Assembly: GCF_004295585.1 (NCBI RefSeq) | Contig: NZ_AP019400.1 | Span: 2,447,501-2,511,500, forward strand | Direction of reading: 5' to 3' | DNA length: 64,000 nucleotides | Source: Cohnella abietis | Lineage (GTDB): Bacteria; Bacillota; Bacilli; Paenibacillales; Paenibacillaceae | Shown here: positions 34,930 through 43,616 of the stretch, one piece after another | Position numbering within the stretch: position 1 is the first letter of the stretch | Layout: every line of letters begins with the position of its first letter | Notes under the pieces: generated by a model | Told to the model about the DNA's origin: nothing | What the model saw: only the letters and a program-made list of their open reading frames with translations | The model's database searches: none | Position numbers and translations under genes: made by a program

Positions 34930-36537
34930 ATGCTGAAGGTGCTTATTGTGGACGACGAACCTTCCAATATTCAGGGGCTGGTTCGTTATATCGATTGGGC
35001 TGGGCTCGGCTACGAACCTCCGGTGACTTTCGAATCCGGGGAAGAGGCGATGGAAGCGCTCATAGAGACTTCCTTCGACGTTCTCATCTCCGACGTTTCG
35101 ATGCCCGGCATGAACGGGATCGAGCTGGTGGATAACGCCAAGAAATGCTATCCCCACATTCAGGTACTCATGATTAGTGGTTACAACGAGTTTGAATTTG
35201 TTCAGGACGCCATTAATGTCGGAGCGCAAGCCTATGTACTGAAGCCGCTAAAGCTTGACGAGGTATCTAGCCGACTGACGGCTTTCCGGAATACGCTGGA
35301 TAAGATGAGGCAGGTAGTCGAACAGACGAGTGCGCTGGAGCACAAAGTATCTAGTAGTCTCAAACTGATTAAAGAACGCTTCGCTAGCGATCTGATTGCG
35401 GAAATGCCGCTGACGGACGAGCTGCTCGCCTCGTGGGGGAATCTGATGAAGCTTCCCTCGATTGAGCTGGGGTTTCAGGCGCTAGTGTTCGGAATAGATT
35501 ATTATTGGTCCTCTGGCCGGGATGCCAAAGAAAGAATGCTGCTGGGGAGCGGGTTCAAGCAGATGATCGAGATAGCGTTGTCCGATCATGAATCGGTATT
35601 CATGGCACAGACTCATCCTGACGAGGTCGTCGTGCTGCATTTGAATCCGACTTTGGAAGAGCAAGTCGTGCTGGAGAAGCAGCTATCGTTCGTGCAGAGC
35701 ATGATGAGAGAACGTTACGACGCGCCAGTGACGATCGGCCGCAGCCGGATGGGAAGCCGCTGGGAGGAAGCTCCTTTGATCTATAAGGAAGTCAAATTCG
35801 CGATGGCCAAAGCTCGGCTAGTAGCGGACGGGCAGATCGTTGGATATGACGATAGCGATTCGAACGAATTCAAAGACTATCGGTTGCGTGAGGAATGGAT
35901 GCCCAATATCGTCAGACTGATGGAAGCTGGTGATTCGGCGAAGGTTGGCGAATATATGAATCGGATACTCGAGCTGCTTCTTTCGCGTGAGCCAGTCTCC
36001 TTCTCCTATGTGCAGGCATTCGGCATGAGCTTCTTGAGCGAGCTCATCGGCACCTTGAAAGGCAAAGAGGGAACTGACGACGAATTAAACATTCTGATGT
36101 GGCGGCGAATACTGGATTGCAGCAGTACAAGTCAGATCGTTGAGCTGTTAGCCGAGTACGTGGATCGATACATGCGGGTTGAGAAGAAGGCTAAGCTGAA
36201 TCAGCAGCATCATTTGATGAGCAACATCGCTGATTTTATCGAGGAGAGGCTTCAAGAAAATTGGACGGTTAAACAGCTAGCGGAGCAGTTCAGCATGAAT
36301 GCCAGCTATCTAAGTGTTCTCTTCAAACGCGAGATAGGTAAAACGATCTCCGATTTCGTGCAGGACAAACGGATTCAGAGGGCTCGCAAGCTATTGCAGG
36401 ATCCGAATATTAAAGTCTACGAGGTGGCGGATCAAGTAGGCATTCAGACGCCGGCTTACTTCACCTATTTATTTAAGAAGCTAGTGGGCTCAACGCCTCA
36501 GGAGTATCGAGATTATCACTACTCTGAGGATGAGTAG
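34930..36537 (+). CDS. YesN-type response regulator (receiver + AraC domain)
   Basis: 535 residues. Receiver domain with VDDEPS, phosphoacceptor Asp in LISDVSMPGMNG (about residue 55) and Lys in YVLKPLK. A central 250-residue region typical of long YesN proteins follows, then a C-terminal AraC domain (VKQLAEQFSMNASYLSVLF, VYEVADQVGIQTPAYFTYLF, GSTPQEYRDY). AGGAGGG lies eight bases before the ATG. It is coupled to the kinase and is the likely activator of the neighbouring ABC/beta-mannosidase genes. Confidence 0.93.
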   Translation: MLKVLIVDDEPSNIQGLVRYIDWAGLGYEPPVTFESGEEAMEALIETSFDVLISDVSMPGMNGIELVDNAKKCYPHIQVLMISGYNEFEFVQDAINVGAQAYVLKPLKLDEVSSRLTAFRNTLDKMRQVVEQTSALEHKVSSSLKLIKERFASDLIAEMPLTDELLASWGNLMKLPSIELGFQALVFGIDYYWSSGRDAKERMLLGSGFKQMIEIALSDHESVFMAQTHPDEVVVLHLNPTLEEQVVLEKQLSFVQSMMRERYDAPVTIGRSRMGSRWEEAPLIYKEVKFAMAKARLVADGQIVGYDDSDSNEFKDYRLREEWMPNIVRLMEAGDSAKVGEYMNRILELLLSREPVSFSYVQAFGMSFLSELIGTLKGKEGTDDELNILMWRRILDCSSTSQIVELLAEYVDRYMRVEKKAKLNQQHHLMSNIADFIEERLQENWTVKQLAEQFSMNASYLSVLFKREIGKTISDFVQDKRIQRARKLLQDPNIKVYEVADQVGIQTPAYFTYLFKKLVGSTPQEYRDYHYSEDE

Positions 36538-36607
36538 TAACCAAGGCTGATGACATTTTCTATATGAGGATGCATAAGATTACTACCATTTTTCTTCATT
36601 TTAGCTA

Positions 36608-36638
36608 GGGAGCTTGCCACGGGGGCAGCTCCTTTTTT
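36608..36638 (+). terminator. Rho-independent terminator
   Basis: GGAGCTTGCC and GGGCAGCTCC pair with one bulge around a 4-base loop, followed by TTTTTT. It closes the mannoside module. Confidence 0.9.
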
Positions 36639-36673
36639 GTACGATCATAAAAATTTGATTTTGCGAGTTCATC

Positions 36674-36704
36674 TTGATGATTTATTTTTTCTGGATGTTA
36701 TAAT
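36674..36704 (+). promoter_or_regulatory. Candidate promoter of the second YesM/YesN pair
   Basis: An extended -10 TGTTATAAT (36696-36704) lies about 65 bases before the kinase start. TTGATG at 36674-36679 is a -35 candidate with long 19-base spacing. Confidence 0.55.
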
Positions 36705-36770
36705 ATACCAAACTTCGATTGACGATAGAATGAATAGAATTGCTGGACAGGGAGAAGGGCTGATGACAGG

Positions 36771-38504
36771 ATGATGGCAATAAACTCATACTTAATGCAG
36801 CATGTACGACGTTCATTTAAAGTCCGAGTTATTACGATTATTTTGTTAAGTACGTTGATTCCGCTTTTTATCATTGGAATTATTTCTTATTATTCAATTA
36901 TTTCGATGCTGAATAACAAAATTGAAGGAAGCATTAAGAGTAATTTACAACAGACGAAGACCTCACTGGAAAATATCGTTAATAGTTTGAATTATGTTTC
37001 TCAGCAGTTGGCGTTCGATCAGAGGATATATAGCGATTTGGAGAAGTTGAGTTCGGCAACGAGTCTCTTTGAGAAGTCTCAGTATGAGAAGGCCATTATG
37101 AGTACCCAGAATTTTGTGAGCTTTACTAACCCCAATGTCGGATTTACTTTTTATTTTTATGAAAATAGTAATCAACCGATCTTTCAGGATACTTCGCTCA
37201 TGCGCAAGTTTGAACCGCAGAAATTACCTATTATGATGAAGCTGCATAATACGATTTATTACGGACCGCACCGGTCGGTAAATCGTTATAACGAGAATGA
37301 AGTTTTCTCAGTTACTCGGCGTTTGGAGGCTCCTGGATATGAAGGTCTAAACGTGTATATAGAGTCCAGTTCCCAACAGTTATTTCCTGAGCAGCCGGGA
37401 TTTAATGTGAAGTATCTTATTGTAGATCAGCATGACCGAGTGGCATACAGCGAATATGAACAACAGTATCCAGTAGGCTTAGAGCTCAAAGCTAATGAAT
37501 TAATAGATGATTTGAATGTGGATAATGATAGGTTTTTATTTGTAGGTAAATCCTCGCAAGGATGGCGCATGGTCTCCGTTATTCCTAAAGAAAGCTATTA
37601 TAAAGAGAGAGACACCTGGCTTATGCAGTATGTTTTGATAGCAATAGGTTCGATTGGACTTGCTTTGTTGTTGTCTTTATTCGTGTGGAAAACAGTGATC
37701 ACACCGCTGTCACAGCTCAGGAGGGAAATCCTGAATTTGGAGAACAGCAATTTTCATTCACCTGCAGTGAACACCCGCTTTAATGAGTTTGACAGGCTGT
37801 TGACTCATTTTCAACGTATGAAGGAACAAGTGCTGGGGCTCATTGTAGAAATTGAGGTAAATGAGAAACAAAAAGCTGAGCTTGAGATCGAAAAACTGCT
37901 TCACCAAATTAACCCTCATTTCATCCACAATACGTTAGATACGGTTCGTTGGGTAGCGCGTACGAAAGGGGATCGAGAAATAGACCATCTCGTGTCTACG
38001 CTGAATAAACTGCTTTACTACAATATGGGCAAAAGAAGGCATTCTACAATCCGTGAGGAAATCGAAGCAATTGGCGATTATATCCTTTTACAGAGAATGC
38101 GTTACGATTTTGAATTCGCTCTGGAAATACAAGCGGACGAGTCAATTATGGATATGGAAATTCCGAGGTTCATCTTACAGCCACTTGTTGAAAACTGTCT
38201 CTATCACGGGCTTAAGGATGACGGTGTAATCCAAGTTGGAATCAGGGAAGAAAATAAGCAATTTATCGTTATTAGTGTGAGCGACAATGGAGCAGGGATG
38301 GATAATGAGAAGGTCCAAGCACTATTTGATCCCAAGGCAGCTTCAAAGAGAAGCTCCGGATTTGGAATCGGACTTTCCTACGTTCAGAGGATGCTGAAAT
38401 CCCAATTCGGCAGCAATGCCAGCTTTATTATTGAAAGTACACCAGGGGAGGGCACTAAGATGTCTATATCTATTCCATTCGTTGAGGGAAATTCCGATGT
38501 TTAG
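36771..38504 (+). CDS. YesM-type sensor histidine kinase
   Basis: 577 residues. Membrane helices near 21-45 and 288-310 surround an extracytoplasmic sensor; a HAMP-like stretch leads to the His_kinase domain with His383 in HQINPHFIHNTLDTVRW. The ATPase core shows LQPLVENCLYHGL, VSDNGAGM and SGFGIGLSYVQRML. ATG 36771 is followed by a second ATG at 36774; GGGAGAAGGG is about ten bases upstream. Its 3' end overlaps the regulator gene by eight bases. It probably monitors the glycan used by the cohesin/dockerin cluster. Confidence 0.93.
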   Translation: MMAINSYLMQHVRRSFKVRVITIILLSTLIPLFIIGIISYYSIISMLNNKIEGSIKSNLQQTKTSLENIVNSLNYVSQQLAFDQRIYSDLEKLSSATSLFEKSQYEKAIMSTQNFVSFTNPNVGFTFYFYENSNQPIFQDTSLMRKFEPQKLPIMMKLHNTIYYGPHRSVNRYNENEVFSVTRRLEAPGYEGLNVYIESSSQQLFPEQPGFNVKYLIVDQHDRVAYSEYEQQYPVGLELKANELIDDLNVDNDRFLFVGKSSQGWRMVSVIPKESYYKERDTWLMQYVLIAIGSIGLALLLSLFVWKTVITPLSQLRREILNLENSNFHSPAVNTRFNEFDRLLTHFQRMKEQVLGLIVEIEVNEKQKAELEIEKLLHQINPHFIHNTLDTVRWVARTKGDREIDHLVSTLNKLLYYNMGKRRHSTIREEIEAIGDYILLQRMRYDFEFALEIQADESIMDMEIPRFILQPLVENCLYHGLKDDGVIQVGIREENKQFIVISVSDNGAGMDNEKVQALFDPKAASKRSSGFGIGLSYVQRMLKSQFGSNASFIIESTPGEGTKMSISIPFVEGNSDV

Positions 38505-39912
38505 GGTGCTGTTGGTAGATGACGATAAAATGGTGCGAAAGGGACTTATTGCAACGATGCCATGGAGCGAATATGGCTTCGAAATTGTTGGCGAGGCTAA
38601 TAATGGAGAGAGTGCTCTTGAATTTCTTAAGCAGCATGAAGTAGATGTTCTGATAACGGATCTGTCTATGCCTAATATGAATGGAATCGAGCTTATGGAA
38701 TCCGTGTGTAAGATTTACCCGGGAATATGGATTGTAGTCCTTACTTTTCATCAGGATTTCGAATGGATTCAGACTTCTCTCAGACTTGGTGCAATTGATT
38801 ATATTGCAAAGGTACAGCTGGAGTACGAGCAATCGGAAGCTGTGCTGGAGCGGATCAGAAGCCGGATTCGGCTTGAGCAATCAAAGCGTGCCAATGCTGT
38901 TCCGCACGTTCACGATACATTCGACAGAGGGAACGGAGATTATGTAGTCGTTTACGCTTTGAATGAAACATTCAACATAAGCCCTAATGATCAAGACAGT
39001 ATGCTAATTGAGTTGAAAAAGGGGTTGTGGCTGAAAAAGGACGGGGATACGGAAAAGGATCAGCAATCGATCGTTGATCTGTTAAGTCTGCAATCGGAGC
39101 AGCAGGCTGTTATCCTAAATCTATCCGGGTTCCGAGACTATAATATAGACGAATTGACCGGATACTTGCTTAATTACTTGCAGCATTCCTTTTTCTATGA
39201 ATATGAAAAAGGAAAATCAGTATATGAAATTTCCGGAGAGAAAGTCGAGCCGGCTCACGATGCCTGGACAGGTGCTAAATGGGAGAACGTTATGGAGCAT
39301 TGGCGTTCTCTAATGTGGGTTGTTCAGGAAGATTATTATGAGAATAACATGGAGCTGATAACGAGCTGCCGTCCCCCTTCCCATAAACTAGAGAGCTTGT
39401 TCTATAATGCCAAGCATGAATGGCTCCGTATCATCGGTGAGGATGTGTTCATAAGCCTGCCTTCGTTCAGATCGTTGCGTTATTGGTGTGATTGGAAAGA
39501 ATGGATTCACGGAGCTAGAACAATTATGAAGCGGAAAATTCAAAAAGCCAATTATTCAGAAGAGATATCGCGTAGCATTCTACAAGCGGTAGAATATATC
39601 CATATCGATTTAAAGCGTGAAGTTCGTATAGAGGATTTGGCCAGAAGAGTGAATATGAGCCGAAGCTACTTTAGTCAATGCTTTAAGGATATCGTGGGAT
39701 TGGCTACTGTAGATTATCTTAGAAAAGTAAGGATGTTGGCTGCACAAAAGCTACTCATCCAAACAACTAATCCAATCCATTGGATTGCGCAGCAATGCGG
39801 ATATTTAGATGAGAAATACTTCAGTAGGGTATTTCAAGAATATACGGGGACAACACCTAGTAGATATCGTAAAGAACATCCGATAGGAGACAATTCTCCT
39901 AAAAAAGGTTGA
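38497..39912 (+). CDS. YesN-type response regulator (receiver + AraC domain)
   Basis: 471 residues from ATG 38497, which overlaps the kinase stop and has GAGGG eight bases upstream. The receiver has LLVDDDK, phosphoacceptor Asp in LITDLSMPNMNG and the conserved Lys in YIAKVQL. The C-terminal AraC domain spans residues 375-465 (IEDLARRVNMSRSYFSQCF, IHWIAQQCGYLDEKYFSRVF, GTTPSRYRKE). It should act on the binding-protein/permease/glycosidase operon that follows after a terminator. Confidence 0.93.
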   Translation: MFRVLLVDDDKMVRKGLIATMPWSEYGFEIVGEANNGESALEFLKQHEVDVLITDLSMPNMNGIELMESVCKIYPGIWIVVLTFHQDFEWIQTSLRLGAIDYIAKVQLEYEQSEAVLERIRSRIRLEQSKRANAVPHVHDTFDRGNGDYVVVYALNETFNISPNDQDSMLIELKKGLWLKKDGDTEKDQQSIVDLLSLQSEQQAVILNLSGFRDYNIDELTGYLLNYLQHSFFYEYEKGKSVYEISGEKVEPAHDAWTGAKWENVMEHWRSLMWVVQEDYYENNMELITSCRPPSHKLESLFYNAKHEWLRIIGEDVFISLPSFRSLRYWCDWKEWIHGARTIMKRKIQKANYSEEISRSILQAVEYIHIDLKREVRIEDLARRVNMSRSYFSQCFKDIVGLATVDYLRKVRMLAAQKLLIQTTNPIHWIAQQCGYLDEKYFSRVFQEYTGTTPSRYRKEHPIGDNSPKKG

Positions 39913-39964
39913 TTATTGTCCTAATTTAAGCTGATGTATTAGCAATAGCAAGAAATGTTCAACT

Positions 39965-39990
39965 AAAGTCAGGACAATCCTGGCTTTTTA
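39965..39990 (+). terminator. Rho-independent terminator
   Basis: AAAGTCAGGA and TCCTGGCTTT (one G-T pair, 3-base loop) run into TTTTTA. It separates the two-component genes from the transport and enzyme operon. Confidence 0.85.
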
Positions 39991-40050
39991 CCATTTTATA
40001 ACTTGATAATATTAAGAAGTACTTAAAAACGACGACGAGGGGTAATTAGA

Positions 40051-41703
40051 ATGTTCAAGAGAAGAAGAGGTATGACGTTCTTACTGACAATGGTAATCAT
40101 CCTTGTTACCGCATGCAGTAACAACAATGCAAAGCAAACCAACAGTTCGGCACCACTTGAAAGCGCTTCCTCATCAAATAAATTGAGTCCTTCTGAAACA
40201 GCACAATCGGACCATGATCCGTTTGGTAAGTTTCCAGAGCCTGTCATTCTGTCAGTAGGTCAAGGATTGCCAGCAAATGATAACACCTTGCCAGAGGGCG
40301 ACACACTTGAGAACAATCAATTTACAAGACGGATTAAAGAGGTTACTAATGTTGAAGTCAAAATGGCTTGGTCAGCTGTTCGGACATGGGTAAGCGGTGA
40401 TGCATATGATCAGAAGGTGAAGCTGGCGATTTCAAGTAACAACTTGCCGGATGCCATGATTGTTACGAGATCGGATTTGGAGCTGCTTGTCAAATCGGAT
40501 CTGATTGCTGATTTAAGTGAGATTTATGATCAATATGCTTCACCGATGCTTAAAGAATACTATGATTCTGTTGAAGGAAGGGCACTGAGAAGCGCGACGT
40601 TTAATGGGAAATTAATGGCTCTCCCCAATGTCGTTCCGCAAGCTGACGGTATTAATGTAGTATGGATCCGTAAAGATTGGCTAAACAAACTATCTCTACC
40701 AGAGCCTAAGACGATGGATGAATTGGAGCAAACGATTCAGGCTTTCATAGATAAGGATCCAGGCGGAAACGGTAAAGGAAAAACACTCGGTATTGTCGGC
40801 GACAGAAACTCTCTTGATACTTTGTTTTCAGCGTATCATGCTTATCCTTCGATCTGGTATAAAAATAACGAAGGTAAAGTAGTATGGGGATCGACAACGC
40901 CGGAGACGAAGCAAGCCTTGCAGAAGCTTCAGGATATGTATAAGAAAGGAATTATCGATAAAGAAATCGGATTGCGCAAAGATCCTACAGAACCCGTTGC
41001 GGCGGGTCTAACAGGAGTGTTTCTAAACAAATGGTATTCGCCATGGGGAGTTCTAGGCAACGCTACAGTGAATAATCCGACCGCTGAATGGATTCCGTTA
41101 ACGATTCCTGTGGATAGCGAAGGGAAATTCAATACGAAGATGCTGCCTGTCAGCAACGATTACTTGGTCGTTCGCAAAGGGTATGAGCATCTCGATGCTG
41201 TAATGAAACTTACGAACGTGAGAACTAATGCCAGCAATGAAGCTTCTTTGTACGATCAAAGCGTCAGTCCTGGATATTGGCCATTACGCGTTGTGACAGC
41301 TCCATTTGGTGTCGAAGAAATGTATCAAGGCGTGAGCAAAGCTTTGAACGGAGAGATTAATCCGGATGATCTGGCGCCTGCTCTTAAGGATACTTATGAT
41401 CGGTATAAGAGAGTAGAGGCAAATAAAGGAAAGATCGATCTCTCGGATTGGGCGCCGGTCAAGTCTTATATGCTGGGGGGCTCAATTACTTCGTTGCCGA
41501 TGAATAAGGTGTTCCCGGTATACTCCGCGGAAACTAAATCGATGAAGCTGAAGTGGCCGGCGATGTTGAAACTTGAAGAAGAAACGTTTTATAAAATTAT
41601 TATGAACGAACAGCCGGTTGACTCCTTTGATAAGTTTGTTTCTAGTTGGAATAAAATGGGTGGTCTTGAAATAACGGCAGAGGTTGAAGAAGCAATTAAA
41701 TAA
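40051..41703 (+). CDS. Sugar ABC transporter substrate-binding lipoprotein
   Basis: 550 residues. A signal peptide with lipobox VTAC (about residues 21-24) and a Ser/Asn linker precede an LplA-group binding protein. FNGKLMALPNVVPQADGINV marks the usual hinge motif, and a VWIRKDWLNKL-type stretch follows. In this operon the order is reversed relative to the other two transporters: binding protein first, permeases after. A strong hairpin separates them. Ligand unknown; the enzymes downstream suggest galactose-containing oligosaccharides. Confidence 0.92.
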   Translation: MFKRRRGMTFLLTMVIILVTACSNNNAKQTNSSAPLESASSSNKLSPSETAQSDHDPFGKFPEPVILSVGQGLPANDNTLPEGDTLENNQFTRRIKEVTNVEVKMAWSAVRTWVSGDAYDQKVKLAISSNNLPDAMIVTRSDLELLVKSDLIADLSEIYDQYASPMLKEYYDSVEGRALRSATFNGKLMALPNVVPQADGINVVWIRKDWLNKLSLPEPKTMDELEQTIQAFIDKDPGGNGKGKTLGIVGDRNSLDTLFSAYHAYPSIWYKNNEGKVVWGSTTPETKQALQKLQDMYKKGIIDKEIGLRKDPTEPVAAGLTGVFLNKWYSPWGVLGNATVNNPTAEWIPLTIPVDSEGKFNTKMLPVSNDYLVVRKGYEHLDAVMKLTNVRTNASNEASLYDQSVSPGYWPLRVVTAPFGVEEMYQGVSKALNGEINPDDLAPALKDTYDRYKRVEANKGKIDLSDWAPVKSYMLGGSITSLPMNKVFPVYSAETKSMKLKWPAMLKLEEETFYKIIMNEQPVDSFDKFVSSWNKMGGLEITAEVEEAIK

Positions 41704-41734
41704 GGAATGAAGTAGTAAGACATGAAGAAGAGGC

Positions 41735-41762
41735 GCAGATGGATTAAACCAATCTCATCTGC
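41735..41762 (+). other. Intercistronic hairpin after the third binding-protein gene
   Basis: GCAGATG pairs with CATCTGC and GATT with AATC (single T bulge, 5-base loop AAACC), followed by CCTTTCC. It lies between binding protein and permeases and could lower permease expression relative to the receptor. Confidence 0.6.
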
Positions 41763-41794
41763 CCTTTCCTCTATGGGAGAAGGAGGCAGTCATC

Positions 41795-42688
41795 TTGTTA
41801 AAAAACAATAACAATCAGTTGCATTATCATTTGATGCTACTGCCGGGTATGGTCATCGTCCTATTGTTCAGTATTTTACCGATGGTAGGCATTGTAATAG
41901 CTTTCCAGGACTTTAACCCTGGACGTGGGTTATTCCAATCGGAATGGGTAGGGTATGATAACTTTCGTTATATGTTCGAGTTGCCCGAAATCAAACAAGT
42001 GTTAATGAATACTGTCAGCATTGCCATTATGAAGATTATCGGCAATATGATATTCCCGCTCATGTTTGCGCTTATGCTACATGAAACAGTGTTTTTAAGA
42101 ATCAAGCGTTGGGTTCAAACAATTGTATATTTACCTCATTTTTTATCATGGGTTATTTTATCGGGCATTCTTCTTGAGATATTTTCCTATAGGGGAGTAG
42201 TCAACCAATTCATCGGCTGGTTTGGATTCGAGCCTATTTTATTCATCAGCAGCAATTCGTGGTTCCGTCCTATTCTGGTGGGCAGTGATATTTGGAAGGA
42301 ATTCGGCTTCGGAACAATTATTTATCTGGCTGCGTTAACGGGAATAAATCCGGCTCTGTATGAAGCCGCCGAGCTTGATGGGGCTTCACGTTGGCAAAGG
42401 CTACGCTATATTACGATGCCGGGTATTACAACAACAATTATTTTACTGGCGACATTGAGCCTAGGTAATGTATTGAATGCGGGTTTTGACCAAATTTTTA
42501 ATATGTATAATGCTCGTGTATATGACTCAGCGGATATTATTGACACCTACGTATTCAGGGCTGGAATCAACAACTTACAATATGGCTTTGCAACTGCAGT
42601 AGGATTATTGAAATCAGTAGTAAGCTTTGTGTTGATAATAATGTCCTATGTATTAGCATCTAGGTTAGCTAACTATCGGATTTTTTGA
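41795..42688 (+). CDS. Carbohydrate ABC transporter permease, LplB type
   Basis: 297 residues from a TTG start with AAGGAGG eight bases upstream. Six membrane helices; FSILPMVGIVIAFQDFNPGR is the subfamily signature and the EAA loop reads YEAAELDGASRWQRLRYITM. Partner of the following permease and of the lipoprotein upstream. Confidence 0.92.
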   Translation: MLKNNNNQLHYHLMLLPGMVIVLLFSILPMVGIVIAFQDFNPGRGLFQSEWVGYDNFRYMFELPEIKQVLMNTVSIAIMKIIGNMIFPLMFALMLHETVFLRIKRWVQTIVYLPHFLSWVILSGILLEIFSYRGVVNQFIGWFGFEPILFISSNSWFRPILVGSDIWKEFGFGTIIYLAALTGINPALYEAAELDGASRWQRLRYITMPGITTTIILLATLSLGNVLNAGFDQIFNMYNARVYDSADIIDTYVFRAGINNLQYGFATAVGLLKSVVSFVLIIMSYVLASRLANYRIF

Positions 42689-42705
42689 CGAAGGTGGTTT
42701 AAGAT

Positions 42706-43584
42706 ATGATCCGAAACTCGAAACGAACGATTTCAGACTATGTTTTATTAATAATATTAATTGCCGTAATGCTACTTTGCCTGATGCCCATCTGGAATAC
42801 GTTGATGATTTCTCTTTCTGACAAATCGGCTGTAGCTGGCGGGGGAATTTTCTTCATTCCAACTGGATTTAATCTGATTGCTTACTCGACAATTTTGAAG
42901 GACGGCAGCTTTTTCAGAGCTGCAATCGTATCAATCGAACGTGTGCTGTTAGGTGGGGGTATCACCTTTGTGCTCACGATATTGATGGCTTATGCGCTTT
43001 CTCATGATTCGCGGGAATTTCGTTACAGGAACGTGTACATGTGGACATTGGTATTTACGATGCTGTTCTCTGGCGGTTTAATTCCGTTTTACTTAACGAT
43101 TAAAAATTTGAAAATGCTGGATTCTATCTGGGCTCTTGTATTGCCTGGTGCTGTCCCTGTATTTAGCGTAATTTTATTGTTGAATTTTTTTCGAAATATT
43201 CCCAAGGAGCTGAAAGAGGCTGCTTATGTTGACGGAGCAGGACCCTGGTATATAATGGTCCGGATATTCGTTCCGATCTCCCTTCCAGCGTTGGCCACTG
43301 TTACCTTGTTCAGCATTGTAACCCATTGGAATTCTTTTCTTGATGGTTTGTTGTTTATGAATAATCCAGATAAATATCCGCTGCAAACTTACATTCAACA
43401 ATTAGTCGTACAAATTCAATCGGATAATATGAATTCGGAGCAGATGAAACAGCTGGCCAAATTAAGTAATAAAACGTTAAATGCGGCAAAAATTTTTCTC
43501 ACAATGATTCCTATTCTACTCGTGTATCCGTTTTTGCAGCGTTTTTTCATACATGGAATAACTCTAGGTTCGGTGAAGGAATAG
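42706..43584 (+). CDS. Carbohydrate ABC transporter permease, YtcP type
   Basis: 292 residues, six membrane helices, EAA loop KEAAYVDGAGPWYIMVRIFV, C-terminus FLQRFFIHGITLGSVKE. AAGGTGGT lies about ten bases before the ATG, 17 bases after the previous stop. Completes the third importer; again no ATPase gene is near. Confidence 0.92.
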   Translation: MIRNSKRTISDYVLLIILIAVMLLCLMPIWNTLMISLSDKSAVAGGGIFFIPTGFNLIAYSTILKDGSFFRAAIVSIERVLLGGGITFVLTILMAYALSHDSREFRYRNVYMWTLVFTMLFSGGLIPFYLTIKNLKMLDSIWALVLPGAVPVFSVILLLNFFRNIPKELKEAAYVDGAGPWYIMVRIFVPISLPALATVTLFSIVTHWNSFLDGLLFMNNPDKYPLQTYIQQLVVQIQSDNMNSEQMKQLAKLSNKTLNAAKIFLTMIPILLVYPFLQRFFIHGITLGSVKE

Positions 43585-43616
43585 TAGGATAGAGAACAGG
43601 AGTTGGGAGTTAAAAA

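Noticed and set aside
38416..38496. Longer start of the second YesN protein
   Set aside because: The extra 27 residues lie within the kinase gene and have no homologous look; ATG 38497 has GAGGG upstream.
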